A stretch of DNA of 64,000 nucleotides from Arthrobacter sp. StoSoilB22 (GTDB taxonomy: Bacteria; Actinomycetota; Actinomycetes; Actinomycetales; Micrococcaceae): the NCBI RefSeq assembly GCF_019977315.1, contig NZ_AP024652.1, positions 2,170,001-2,234,000 on the forward strand, given 5' to 3'. A model generated the notes under the pieces. That model was not told the origin of the DNA. It made no database searches and saw only the letters and a list, made by a program, of their open reading frames with translations. The stretch's first letter is position 1; the number at the start of each line of letters is the position of its first letter. Shown here one piece after another: positions 17,489 through 26,237 of this stretch. The translations under genes were made by a program, and so were the position numbers.

Positions 17489-18502
17489 GTGACACAGAAT
17501 CTCCGCGTTGCCGTCATCGGCGCGGGCCGCATGGGTGCGGACCACATCAAGCGTCTCAGCACGCGCATCCACGGCGCTGAAGTAGCCGCCGTCGTCGACG
17601 TTGACCTGGCCCGCGCGCAAGCCGCAATTGAAGGCATCGACGGTGCCGTTGCTCTTGCCAGTGCCGACGAAGCGCTCAACAACGGTGACGTGAACGCCGT
17701 CTTGATCGCCACCCCGGGCTTCCTCCACGAGGAAATCCTCTATAAGGCACTGAAGAAGGACTTCCCGATTCTTTGCGAGAAGCCGCTGACGCCGGATGCC
17801 GAGAGCGCTTGGAAAGTGGTCCAGGCTGAGCAGGCTTTGGGCCACAAGCGCATTCAGGTGGGGTTCATGCGCCGCTTCGATGCCGAGTACTCGGCCTTGG
17901 GCGCCATCATCCGCAACAGCGAATTGGGGGAGCTTTTGATGCTTCACCACCAGCACCGCAACCCGAGCACGCCCGAGGGCTTCACCAACGAGATGCTGAT
18001 CAACGACTCCGTTGTCCACGAGTTCGATGCCATCCGCTACTTCACCGGTGAAGAAATCACCTCAGTCCAGGTCCGCCTGGGCAAGCCCACCCGCACTGCG
18101 CCCAGCGGCCAGCATGACCCCCAGCACGTTTTGCTGGAAACCGAATCCGGTGTGCTGGCCGACGTCGAAATCTACGTCAACGCCAAGTTCGGATACCAGG
18201 TGGCCACGCAGGCGTCCTTCGAGGATGGCATTGTGAGCATTGGCGGGGACAACGGCCCGTACGTCCAGTCAGCGGGCAAATGGGGCGGCAACGTCACCCC
18301 CGGTTTTGAAGAGCGTTTTGGAGCGGCGTACGACGTCGAGGTGCAGGCTTGGGTGGACGCCGCCCTTCGCAGTGAAATCGGCGGTCCCACTGCCTGGGAC
18401 GGTTACGCCACCGCATCCTGCTGCGAGGCAGGCGTCGAGGCCCAGAAGTCCGGCGAGAAGGTTAAGGTCCAGCTGAACACCAAGCCGGATCTCTACAAGT
18501 AG
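17489..18502 (+). CDS. iolG: Inositol 2-dehydrogenase
   Basis: A 337-residue Gfo/Idh/MocA oxidoreductase. The Rossmann motif is VIGAGRMGADH, the catalytic Lys is K98 in CEKPL, and the C-terminal half carries the substrate-binding motif INDSVVHEFDAIRY. The enzyme oxidises myo-inositol to scyllo-inosose with NAD+, the first committed step. The start is GTG 17489 with AAGGA 9 bases before it. Two further dehydrogenases of the family lie at 24187 and 26234. Confidence 0.9.
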   Translation: MTQNLRVAVIGAGRMGADHIKRLSTRIHGAEVAAVVDVDLARAQAAIEGIDGAVALASADEALNNGDVNAVLIATPGFLHEEILYKALKKDFPILCEKPLTPDAESAWKVVQAEQALGHKRIQVGFMRRFDAEYSALGAIIRNSELGELLMLHHQHRNPSTPEGFTNEMLINDSVVHEFDAIRYFTGEEITSVQVRLGKPTRTAPSGQHDPQHVLLETESGVLADVEIYVNAKFGYQVATQASFEDGIVSIGGDNGPYVQSAGKWGGNVTPGFEERFGAAYDVEVQAWVDAALRSEIGGPTAWDGYATASCCEAGVEAQKSGEKVKVQLNTKPDLYK

Positions 18503-18514
18503 GGGATAGCCACC

Positions 18515-19390
18515 ATGAAAATTGCACTGGATCCCACGCCATTCCATCACAGCCACACACTCCTGGAATTCCCGAGGGTGGCGGCAGATCTTGGCTACAA
18601 GTACCTGCAGATGACCCCCCATGCGGACCTCATCCCGTTCTTCAACCACCCCAAGGCCGATGACGAACTCGTCGGGAAACTTAAGGCAGCCTGTAAGGAC
18701 GCCGGCGTCGAAATAGCCTCGGTCCTACCCGTCCTGCGCTGGTCGGGTCCGGACGAGGACGCCCGGGAAGCTGCAGTCCGTTACTGGAAGCGCGCCATCC
18801 AGATTGCAGTAGACCTCGGCGTCCAGACGATGAACACGGAGTTCAGCGGCCGTCCGGAGAAGGCCGAGGAGTCCGAGCGGGCGTTCTACCGCTCCATGGA
18901 GGAGCTGCTCCCGATCATCGAACGCGAGGGTCTGGACGTCCTGATTGATCCGCACCCGGACGACTTCGTGGAGGACGGCCTGGCCGCGATCCGCGTCATC
19001 AGGGGCGTCAACTCGCCGAACATCGGCATGGTCTACGTCGCTTCGCACAGCTTCCACATGGGCAACAAGCCGTTGGAGATCATGCGGGCCGCGGGGGACA
19101 AGCTCCGTCTGGTGCATGTTTCGGACACCATGAACCACCACGCCTCCCACGGCCTTCGCTACATCACCAACCCTCCCGGCAACGCCGTCCGCGTCCACCA
19201 GCACCTGAAAATCGGCGACGGCGACGTGAACTGGGACGAGTTCTTTGGCGGTTTGAAGGAGATCGGCTTCCTGGACAAGGAGAACACCGTAATGGTCTCT
19301 TCGGTATTCGCCGAGGATGAGAACGCGGAGGACGTCTCCATTTACCAGTTGGAGACAATGAAGCAGCATATTCAAAAGGTCATCGCATGA
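18515..19390 (+). CDS. iolH: Sugar phosphate isomerase/epimerase-family protein, IolH-like
   Basis: A 291-residue AP-endonuclease-2/xylose-isomerase-like TIM barrel. The opening MKIALDPTPFHH, internal NTEFSGRP and metal-site pieces DPHPDDF and VHVSDT fit the IolH group found in iol operons. The biochemical role of IolH is poorly defined. Isomerase activity on inosose (IolI-like) is another possibility. It lies 12 bp after iolG and its stop overlaps the next start (ATGA), so it belongs to the operon. Confidence 0.75.
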   Translation: MKIALDPTPFHHSHTLLEFPRVAADLGYKYLQMTPHADLIPFFNHPKADDELVGKLKAACKDAGVEIASVLPVLRWSGPDEDAREAAVRYWKRAIQIAVDLGVQTMNTEFSGRPEKAEESERAFYRSMEELLPIIEREGLDVLIDPHPDDFVEDGLAAIRVIRGVNSPNIGMVYVASHSFHMGNKPLEIMRAAGDKLRLVHVSDTMNHHASHGLRYITNPPGNAVRVHQHLKIGDGDVNWDEFFGGLKEIGFLDKENTVMVSSVFAEDENAEDVSIYQLETMKQHIQKVIA

Positions 19391-20817
19391 GTGTTCCTCT
19401 ACCTGCGGATACCAAACCGGGCGCTGTTAAGCACAAGAGGGCGCTCCGTACCGTGACAATCATTTCGACGTTCGGCGGCCTGCTTTTCGGTTACGACACC
19501 GGTGTGATCAACGGTGCTTTGCCCTACATGCAGGAGGACCTGGGTCTCACACCCCTCACTGAGGGACTGGTTACTTCCTCGCTGTTGTTCGGCGCAGCGT
19601 TCGGAGCTCTTCTGGGTGGCCGCCTCGCGGACCGCCACGGTCGCCGCAGGATGATCATGGTCCTGGCCATGATCTTCCTGCTAGGTACGCTCGCTTGCAC
19701 GTTCGCACCCACAACAGAGGTGATGGTTGTGGCGCGGTTTGTCCTTGGCTTAGCCGTCGGCGGCGCCTCAGTCACTGTGCCGGTCTACCTTGCCGAGGTT
19801 TCGCCCAGTGCACGGCGCGGTCGGATCGTCACCCAGAACGAGCTCATGATCGTCACTGGACAATTGCTGGCCTTTGTCTTCAATGCTTATCTGGGAAACA
19901 GCTTCGGTGAGGCAGGTGGAATCTGGCGCTGGATGCTGGTGATCGCAACCCTTCCGGCCATTGCCCTGTGGATTGGCATGAACTTCATGCCCGAGAGTCC
20001 TAGATGGCTGGCTTCCATAGGAAACTTTGGTGAGACGTTGAGCGTCCTGCGTCGCATACGTTCTCAGGAAGAAGCGCGGGTTGAGTTTGAAGACGTCAAA
20101 GCCATGGCCGTGGAGGACTACAAGTCCAAAATGGGTTCCTGGAAGGACCTTGGCATTCCTTGGCTGAGGAGAATATTTATGGTGGGTCTGGGGTTGGCTG
20201 TGATCCAGCAAATCACCGGCGTGAACTCCATCATGTACTACGGCACGCAGATCCTCGCCGAGTCTGGCTTCGGGAGGGAAGCTGCGCTGACGGCCAACAT
20301 CGCCAACGGTGTAATCTCCGTTCTGGCTACGTTCGTGGGCATCTGGCTTCTGGGCAAGGTAGGGCGCCGAAAAATGCTCATCACCGGGCAGGTCGGCACT
20401 ACCAGTGCGTTGCTGTTAATCGGAATATTCTCTATGGTTCTGCCGGAAGGTACTGCCCGGGGATTTGTCATTCTTGCTCTGACTGTCACGTTTCTCTCCT
20501 TTCAACAGGGAGCGATTTCTCCGGTCACGTGGTTGATGCTCTCGGAGATCTTCCCCCTTAAGATCCGAGGCCTTGGAATGGGCGCTTCTGCCTTCGTGTT
20601 GTGGATCGTCAACTTCTTGGTCGGCTTCGGATTCCCGCAATTGCTCGCCGCCATTGGCCTTTCCAACACCTTCTTCGTCTTTGCCGTTCTGGGCGTCGGG
20701 GCCATCGCGTTCGCCATGAAGTACATTCCCGAAACCAAGGACAAGAGCCTTGAGGATCTGGAGCATTACTTCAAAAACATCGCTGGCACGGCATCAGCGG
20801 ACTCCAGAAGTCGCTGA
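19387..20817 (+). CDS. MFS sugar porter, probable inositol transporter
   Basis: A 476-residue major-facilitator protein of the sugar porter family. Motifs include GYDTGVINGALPYM in the first helix region, GGRLADRHGRR after helix 2, PESPRWL after helix 6 and PETKDKSLEDLE at the C-terminus. It resembles the IolT-type H+/inositol symporters of actinobacteria. The start overlaps the upstream stop, and the gene ends just before a strong terminator, making it the last gene of the first iol transcript. Confidence 0.85.
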   Translation: MSVPLPADTKPGAVKHKRALRTVTIISTFGGLLFGYDTGVINGALPYMQEDLGLTPLTEGLVTSSLLFGAAFGALLGGRLADRHGRRRMIMVLAMIFLLGTLACTFAPTTEVMVVARFVLGLAVGGASVTVPVYLAEVSPSARRGRIVTQNELMIVTGQLLAFVFNAYLGNSFGEAGGIWRWMLVIATLPAIALWIGMNFMPESPRWLASIGNFGETLSVLRRIRSQEEARVEFEDVKAMAVEDYKSKMGSWKDLGIPWLRRIFMVGLGLAVIQQITGVNSIMYYGTQILAESGFGREAALTANIANGVISVLATFVGIWLLGKVGRRKMLITGQVGTTSALLLIGIFSMVLPEGTARGFVILALTVTFLSFQQGAISPVTWLMLSEIFPLKIRGLGMGASAFVLWIVNFLVGFGFPQLLAAIGLSNTFFVFAVLGVGAIAFAMKYIPETKDKSLEDLEHYFKNIAGTASADSRSR

Positions 20818-20848
20818 ACCTTCCTGCCACCACACAAATCAACTGCTC

Positions 20849-20884
20849 AAGGGCAGTCCCGCTGAGTTGAACGGGACTGCCCTT
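20849..20884 (+). terminator. Intrinsic terminator of the iolC operon
   Basis: A perfect 13-bp stem (20849-20861 with 20872-20884) with a 10-nt loop, followed by TT and GC. It starts 31 bases after the MFS stop and separates the catabolic operon from the ABC-transporter operon. Confidence 0.85.
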
Positions 20885-20936
20885 TTGCATGCCCTGAAGC
20901 GAGAATCCACAAAGAAGTTACGTATGTACATCCTAA

Positions 20937-20980
20937 TGTCAGGACAAAGTATTGACTTATGTGCTGGAGATCACCATGAT
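20937..20980 (+). promoter_or_regulatory. Promoter and putative IolR operator of the ABC-transporter operon
   Basis: The perfect palindrome TGTC-AG-GACA (20937-20946) lies 5 bp upstream of a -35-like TTGACT (20952-20957). A -10-like CATGAT (20975-20980) follows at 17-bp spacing. This is the cleanest copy of the 10-mer shared with the other iol promoters. Confidence 0.65.
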
Positions 20981-21045
20981 CTATGTAGGCGCAATCCGGT
21001 GGCTGCAAGGTGGCAGCCCGGAGCTGTAATCAAAGGAGATTCAAA

Positions 21046-22047
21046 GTGGGTAAATTTTCCTGGCGTAAAGCCGCCCTTGTGGCGGCAGTTGTACCGTTGC
21101 TCGCGTTGAGCGCGTGTTCCAGCAGTGGAGGCAAAACCGACGGATCGGGCAGCGGTGCCGGTGGCGGCCAAGTCGCCTCAACAGAACGCATCAAGGTGGC
21201 ACTCATTACGCACGCTGCCCCCGGCGACACGTTCTGGGATATTCTCCGCAAAGGTGCCGAGGAAGCTGCCGCGAAGGACAACGTGGAATTGCTGTACACG
21301 TCCGACCCCGAAGGTGGCCGGCAGGCACAGTTGATCCAGCAGGCCATTGATCAGAAAGTGGCTGGCATTGCGGTCACTTTGGCTAAACCGGACGCGCTGA
21401 AGGATGTCCTGAAGAAAGCAGAAGACGCGGGTATTCCGGTGGTCAGCCTGAACTCCGGCGCAGATGTGTGGAAGCAGGTAGGGGCCTTCACGCACTTCGG
21501 TTCCGATGAGAACCTGGCCGGTGCTGCCGTAGGTGAGAAGCTCGCTTCACTGGGTGTGAAGCATCCAATCTGCGTGATCATGGAGCAGGGCAACGTCGCT
21601 CTTGACTCACGGTGTGCAGGCGTGAAATCCAAAGTCCCTGGGACGGAAAACCTCTTCGTGCAGGGCACCGATATGACCCAGGTTTCCTCCACCGTCACGG
21701 CAAAGCTTCAGGCAACGCCCGACGCGGACGCCATCATTGGCCTCGGCGCTCCGTTCACTCTGACCATCAACAAGGCAGTGGAGTCGCTGGGACTTCAAAG
21801 CAAAGTCAAAGTTGCATCTTTCGACATGAACGGCGAACTTGCCCAAGCCATCATAGATGGCAAGGTGGCCTTCACTGTTGACCAGCAGCCGTGGCTGCAG
21901 GGATACGGTGCAATCGATGCGCTGTGGCAGGTCAAACGTGGCGGAATCCACGTGGGCGGTGGACTTCCTGTTCTGACCGGACCATCAATCATCGATCAGT
22001 CTTCGGCTCCCGACGTCCTCAAGTTCGCCAAGGAAGGCATCCGCTAA
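21046..22047 (+). CDS. Sugar/inositol ABC transporter substrate-binding lipoprotein
   Basis: A 333-residue periplasmic-binding-protein type 1 (RbsB-like) lipoprotein. The signal peptide ends in the lipobox LSAC with the lipidated Cys near residue 24, then a Gly/Ser linker. Two Rossmann-like lobes follow. Start GTG 21046 follows AAAGGAG; an ATG 36 bases upstream would wreck the signal peptide. It delivers the ligand to the permease at 22111. Inositol as ligand is inferred from the locus. Confidence 0.87.
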   Translation: MGKFSWRKAALVAAVVPLLALSACSSSGGKTDGSGSGAGGGQVASTERIKVALITHAAPGDTFWDILRKGAEEAAAKDNVELLYTSDPEGGRQAQLIQQAIDQKVAGIAVTLAKPDALKDVLKKAEDAGIPVVSLNSGADVWKQVGAFTHFGSDENLAGAAVGEKLASLGVKHPICVIMEQGNVALDSRCAGVKSKVPGTENLFVQGTDMTQVSSTVTAKLQATPDADAIIGLGAPFTLTINKAVESLGLQSKVKVASFDMNGELAQAIIDGKVAFTVDQQPWLQGYGAIDALWQVKRGGIHVGGGLPVLTGPSIIDQSSAPDVLKFAKEGIR

Positions 22048-22058
22048 GGATGCTCCCA

Positions 22059-22093
22059 GCGGGGTTCCCGGGACTCAAACCCGGGAACCCCGC
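22059..22093 (+). promoter_or_regulatory. Intra-operon hairpin after the binding-protein gene
   Basis: A perfect 14-bp inverted repeat (22059-22072 with 22080-22093), loop of 7, between the binding-protein stop and the permease ribosome-binding site. No T-run follows. Such hairpins often stabilise the upstream mRNA or partly terminate, giving more binding protein than pore. That role is inference. Confidence 0.75.
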
Positions 22094-22110
22094 CCTAGCA
22101 GGAGAAAGCC

Positions 22111-23160
22111 ATGACACAGACCCTATCCAAAGCCCCCCTCCCCATACGCGATGAACGCATCGGCAAGCGCAATCCGCTCCAAAAAATGCTTGGGCGCCCG
22201 GAAGTTGGCGCACTCGTTGGAGCCATCGTCCTCTTTATCTTCTTCTCGTTGGTTTCCCCTACGTTTTTGCAGCCCGCATCATTCGCTACCGTCCTCTACG
22301 GAAGTTCCACTATCGGGATTATGGCCGTAGGCGTCTCCTTGCTGATGATCGGCGGAGAGTTCGACCTATCAACAGGCGTTGCGGTCATCAGTTCAGCCCT
22401 CACGGCATCCATGTTCAGTTGGTACTTCAGCACAAACGTCTGGGTGGGCGTTGGATTGGCCCTGCTGGTATCGCTGGCTATCGGCTATATCAACGGCTGG
22501 ATCCTGATGAAGACCAAGCTTCCGAGCTTCATTGTCACCTTGGCCACGTTCCTGATGTTGACGGGTCTGAACCTCGGATTGACAAGGATGATCGGCGGCG
22601 GCGTTTCATCGCCCTCTATCTCTGACATGGATGGCTTTTCGTCAGCCCAGGCAGTTTTTGCATCGTCCGTGAACCTGGGTGGAGTTGAAGTCAAGATCAC
22701 CGTCTTCATCTGGATTGCCCTCGTGGCCGTCGCCACGTGGGTGCTCATGCGTACCCGAGTGGGTAACTGGATCTTCGCAGTGGGAGGCGACGCGAATGCA
22801 GCCCGGGCGGTGGGCGTTCCAGTCAAGGCCACCAAGATCGGACTCTTCATGGGTGTGGGCTTCTGTGGCTGGATCCTGGGCATGCACAACCTTTTCGCCT
22901 TCGACTCAGTGCAGTCCGGCGAAGGCGTGGGCAACGAATTCCTGTACATCATTGCCGCTGTCATTGGCGGTTGCCTTCTGACCGGTGGCTACGGTTCAGC
23001 AGTGGGCGGCGCGATCGGCGCGTTCATCTTCGGCATGGCCAACAAGGGCATTGTGTACGCGCAGTGGAACCCGGACTGGTTCAAGTTCTTCCTGGGGCTG
23101 ATGCTGCTGCTCGCCACCATCGTCAACCTCATCGTCAAGCGCCGCGCGGAACTCAAGTAA
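22111..23160 (+). CDS. Sugar/inositol ABC transporter permease, RbsC type
   Basis: A 349-residue permease of the branched-chain/ribose family with about ten hydrophobic helices. The segment [12 protein letters not shown] and the conserved loop [14 protein letters not shown] are family hallmarks. AGGAG lies 9 bases before the ATG. It probably works as a homodimer with the ATPase encoded 10 bp downstream. Confidence 0.9.
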   Translation: MTQTLSKAPLPIRDERIGKRNPLQKMLGRPEVGALVGAIVLFIFFSLVSPTFLQPASFATVLYGSSTIGIMAVGVSLLMIGGEFDLSTGVAVISSALTASMFSWYFSTNVWVGVGLALLVSLAIGYINGWILMKTKLPSFIVTLATFLMLTGLNLGLTRMIGGGVSSPSISDMDGFSSAQAVFASSVNLGGVEVKITVFIWIALVAVATWVLMRTRVGNWIFAVGGDANAARAVGVPVKATKIGLFMGVGFCGWILGMHNLFAFDSVQSGEGVGNEFLYIIAAVIGGCLLTGGYGSAVGGAIGAFIFGMANKGIVYAQWNPDWFKFFLGLMLLLATIVNLIVKRRAELK

Positions 23161-23170
23161 GGGGCCGGAA

Positions 23171-24094
23171 ATGAATGCCAAAGCGATCGACCAGGGAACG
23201 CTGTTGCAGAATGAGCGTGATCCCCTCACCCACACACCCGTCCATCTTCTTTCCTTGGAAGGAGTGGGCAAGCACTACGGCAACATCATCGCGCTGAGTG
23301 AGGTCACCATGGCCGTGGACAACGGCCGCGTTACCTGTGTGCTGGGCGATAACGGCGCGGGCAAGTCCACGCTGATCAAAATCATCGCCGGTCTCCACCA
23401 GCACGACGACGGCGTCTTGAACATCATGGGTGAGGACCGGAAATTTGGTTCCCCCCGCGATGCCCTGGACGCCGGCATCGCCACCGTGTACCAGGACCTT
23501 GCAGTGGTGCCGCTCATGCCTATTTGGCGGAACTTCTTCCTCGGATCCGAGATCACCAAAGGCTTCGGCCCGTTCAAGTACATGGACGTCGAACAGATGA
23601 AGGCCATCACGCTCAAGGAACTGGCGGAGATGGGCATCGACCTTCGCGATGTTGAGCAACCCATCGGGCAGCTCTCCGGAGGTGAACGCCAGTGCGTCGC
23701 GATTGCCCGCGCCGTGTACTTCGGCGCCAAGGTCCTCATTCTGGACGAACCCACGGCGGCCCTGGGTGTGAAGCAGTCGGGTGTGGTCCTGCGCTACATC
23801 CTCCAAGCCCGCGACCGCGGCCTCGGCGTCATCTTCATCACCCACAACCCGCACCATGCTTTCCCGGTGGGGGATCGGTTCCTTTTGCTCAAGCGCGGCA
23901 AGTCCATTGGGTACTACGACAAGAAGGACATCACCTTGGACGAACTCACGGCCCAGATGGCTGGTGGCGCTGAGCTTGCTGAACTCGCCCATGAGCTGGA
24001 ACAGCTGGGAGGCCATGGCGACGTCGTAAAAGAGGTCAAGGCCGAAGTAGCGGACGTTGACAGCGTGAACGCCGGAAGCCCGAAGCACGCGTAA
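23171..24094 (+). CDS. Sugar/inositol ABC transporter ATP-binding protein (single-domain)
   Basis: A 307-residue ATPase with Walker [10 protein letters not shown], signature [14 protein letters not shown] and Walker [13 protein letters not shown], then an H-loop (FITHN). Typical RbsA/MglA-type proteins have two fused ATPase domains in about 500 residues. This one has a single domain and must dimerise, like a FrcA-type subunit. A roughly 25-residue N-terminal extension precedes the ABC domain, and the C-terminal tail is acidic. Confidence 0.88.
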   Translation: MNAKAIDQGTLLQNERDPLTHTPVHLLSLEGVGKHYGNIIALSEVTMAVDNGRVTCVLGDNGAGKSTLIKIIAGLHQHDDGVLNIMGEDRKFGSPRDALDAGIATVYQDLAVVPLMPIWRNFFLGSEITKGFGPFKYMDVEQMKAITLKELAEMGIDLRDVEQPIGQLSGGERQCVAIARAVYFGAKVLILDEPTAALGVKQSGVVLRYILQARDRGLGVIFITHNPHHAFPVGDRFLLLKRGKSIGYYDKKDITLDELTAQMAGGAELAELAHELEQLGGHGDVVKEVKAEVADVDSVNAGSPKHA

Positions 24095-24101
24095 AAGTGC
24101 A

Positions 24102-24143
24102 CTGGCGGGGTCCTCCGGAGATCTCTTCGAAGGACCCCGCCAG
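24102..24143 (+). promoter_or_regulatory. Inter-gene hairpin after the ABC ATPase gene
   Basis: A perfect 13-bp stem (24102-24114 with 24131-24143) with a 16-nt loop that holds further short palindromes (GGAGATCTC, TTCGAA). It lies between the ATPase gene and the next dehydrogenase gene. No T-run follows, so it may attenuate or stabilise rather than fully terminate. Confidence 0.7.
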
Positions 24144-24186
24144 CTGTGCACACGGCCCATTCATATCGTCAATAGAAGGGAACACC

Positions 24187-25185
24187 ATGCCGATCAGGGT
24201 GGGTGTTATTGGCGCCGGAATCATGGGCGCAGACCACATCAGGAATCTTTCCACCAGTATTGGGGGTGCCGAAGTCACCTTCGTGGCAGATCTCGACGCC
24301 GGCCGGGCAGCGGCTGCTGCGCCACCGTTGGCACGCATCACCACGGACCCGACGGAATTGATCAACTCCAGCGACGTTGACGCGGTAGTCGTCGCCTCGC
24401 ACGACTCGACACACGCGGGCCTTATCTTGGAATGCTTCGAAGCAATGACCCCGGTACTCTGCGAGAAGCCGTTGGCGCCCACGCTTCTTGAAAGCCTCGA
24501 AGTGGTGGCGGCCGATGCCGACATCGTGGCCGCGACCGGCGCTTCGTTGCTTTCCCTCGGCTTCATGCGGCGCTTTGACCCGGGCTATGTGGCACTTCGG
24601 CGCGCCGTGCAAGGCCGGGCACAGGGCGAGCCCCTCATGGTTCACTGCGTCAGCCGCAATGCCGCGGCAGGGCCCGGAACAACCGCAGAATCGGCCATCA
24701 CCAACTCGGCCATTCACGAGCTGGACATCGTTCCCTGGCTCCTGGATTCTCCGGTCACGGAAGTCTCGTGGCAGGCCGGAAAAAGCACGCGACGTGCCGA
24801 AGCCGGACTGCAAGACCCGTCATTCATGATCCTCCGAACAGCTGACGGGACCCTAACAACGCTGGAGCTCTACCTGAATGCGCAGTACGGGTACACCACC
24901 CGCTGTGAGGTGGTTTCCGAGCTAGGCACCACGTCACTTCAGGAATCGTCCTTGCTGGGCATCGAACAAGATGGAGTCCGGCAGGCCTCCATCCCTGCGG
25001 ACTGGCGACCCCGCTTCGCCGACGCGTACCGGATCCAGCTGCAAGCGTGGGTCTCAGCACTTGCAGGCGGAGAAGCGCCGCCCCTCGCCGGTGCACAGGA
25101 CGGACTCAACGCTGCCCTGGTTGCCCAAGCCATGATCCAGTCGCTGCACAGCGACGGGTCGTCGACCAAAGTCAGTTACTCGTGA
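24187..25185 (+). CDS. Gfo/Idh/MocA-family dehydrogenase, IolG paralogue
   Basis: A 332-residue oxidoreductase closely patterned on the IolG at 17489: VIGAGIMGADHI Rossmann motif, CEKPLAP catalytic Lys segment, GFMRRFDPGY and ITNSAIHELDIVPW. Start ATG 24187 follows GAAGGGA at good spacing. It probably oxidises another inositol stereoisomer (scyllo- or D-chiro-inositol) or the same one with a different cofactor; this is inference. Its stop overlaps the GTG of the next gene. Confidence 0.82.
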   Translation: MPIRVGVIGAGIMGADHIRNLSTSIGGAEVTFVADLDAGRAAAAAPPLARITTDPTELINSSDVDAVVVASHDSTHAGLILECFEAMTPVLCEKPLAPTLLESLEVVAADADIVAATGASLLSLGFMRRFDPGYVALRRAVQGRAQGEPLMVHCVSRNAAAGPGTTAESAITNSAIHELDIVPWLLDSPVTEVSWQAGKSTRRAEAGLQDPSFMILRTADGTLTTLELYLNAQYGYTTRCEVVSELGTTSLQESSLLGIEQDGVRQASIPADWRPRFADAYRIQLQAWVSALAGGEAPPLAGAQDGLNAALVAQAMIQSLHSDGSSTKVSYS

Positions 25186-26237
25186 CCCAACCCACGCTTC
25201 CGCACTCACGCGTGCCCGAATCCCGTGATGCTCCCGGCCTGCGATGGGGCATCATGGGCCCGGGATGGATTGCCGAACGGTTCACCGAATCCATCCAAGC
25301 GCATACCGGGCAGGTGATAGCCGCCGTCGGATCCCGATCCCTGAACCGGTCCAAGGCCTTCGCGGAGGCCTTTAGCGTCCCCGCCGCCTACGGAAGCTAC
25401 CAGGAACTCGCCGCAGCCCCGGACGTGGACATCGTCTATGTGTGTACGCCCCATACCGGCCATCACGCGGCCGCCGTCATGGCCATCGAGGCCGGCAAGC
25501 ACGTCCTGGTTGAAAAGCCGATCGGACTCGACGCCGGCCAGGCGCGTGATATCGCTGCGCGGGCCGAGGCTGCCGGCGTCTTCGCCGCCGAGGCCATGTG
25601 GACGTTCTTCCTTCCAAAATTCGATGTGATCCGGCAGATACTTGATGCCGGAACGCTGGGCACCATCACCACCGTGGTTGCCGAGTATGGCGAGCATTTT
25701 GATCGCTCGCACCGCATTTTTGATGCGGAACTGGCTGGTGGTCCTCTTCTTGATCTGGGCACGTACCCCCTGGCCCTGATCACGGAGGTGCTGGGAAGTC
25801 CGCACCGGCTCCATGCCATTGGTCAGGCACATGAGTCCGGGGTCAACGCCCAACTATCGGCCGTCATGACGTTCGACGGCGGCGGGCAGGCTGTGGTGAA
25901 CACTCACCTGCACAACTTCACGCCCACCACAGCCACGATTGTTGGCTCCAAGGCCACCCTGGCGATCGAGGGCCCGTTCAACATGCCCGGCCCGTTCGAG
26001 GTCAGGTTTCCTGACGGGACCCGCCTGCGTCACGAAGAACCAGCCGGCGGACACTTCGAGGGCCTTCACTTTGAGGCCGCAGCGGTGGCCCGGGCAGTTG
26101 TGGCGGGCAGCACGCAGATCAGCCAACGGACGCTGGCGGCCTCCATCTGCACCCTGGACGTGGCCGATGAGATTCGCCGCCAACTGGGCGTGGTGTTCAC
26201 GACTCCGGAAACTCCTACCTTTGAAGGAAAAATATGA
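25182..26237 (+). CDS. Gfo/Idh/MocA-family oxidoreductase
   Basis: A 351-residue NAD(P)-dependent oxidoreductase. It starts with an unusual basic/proline-rich stretch, then WGIMGPGWIAERF, a variant Rossmann motif seen in dihydrodiol-dehydrogenase-like and glucose-fructose-oxidoreductase-like members. The catalytic segment is EKPIGLDAG and the conserved helix AEAMWTFFLP. Start GTG 25182 gives a GTGA overlap with the upstream stop. Its exact substrate in the inositol locus is unknown. It is more distant from iolG than the flanking two genes. Confidence 0.78.
   Translation: MTQPTLPHSRVPESRDAPGLRWGIMGPGWIAERFTESIQAHTGQVIAAVGSRSLNRSKAFAEAFSVPAAYGSYQELAAAPDVDIVYVCTPHTGHHAAAVMAIEAGKHVLVEKPIGLDAGQARDIAARAEAAGVFAAEAMWTFFLPKFDVIRQILDAGTLGTITTVVAEYGEHFDRSHRIFDAELAGGPLLDLGTYPLALITEVLGSPHRLHAIGQAHESGVNAQLSAVMTFDGGGQAVVNTHLHNFTPTTATIVGSKATLAIEGPFNMPGPFEVRFPDGTRLRHEEPAGGHFEGLHFEAAAVARAVVAGSTQISQRTLAASICTLDVADEIRRQLGVVFTTPETPTFEGKI

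Noticed and set aside
23153..24160. A 335-codon minus-strand frame opposite the ABC ATPase
   Set aside because: Covers the Walker motifs of the real gene on the other strand and has no family pattern.
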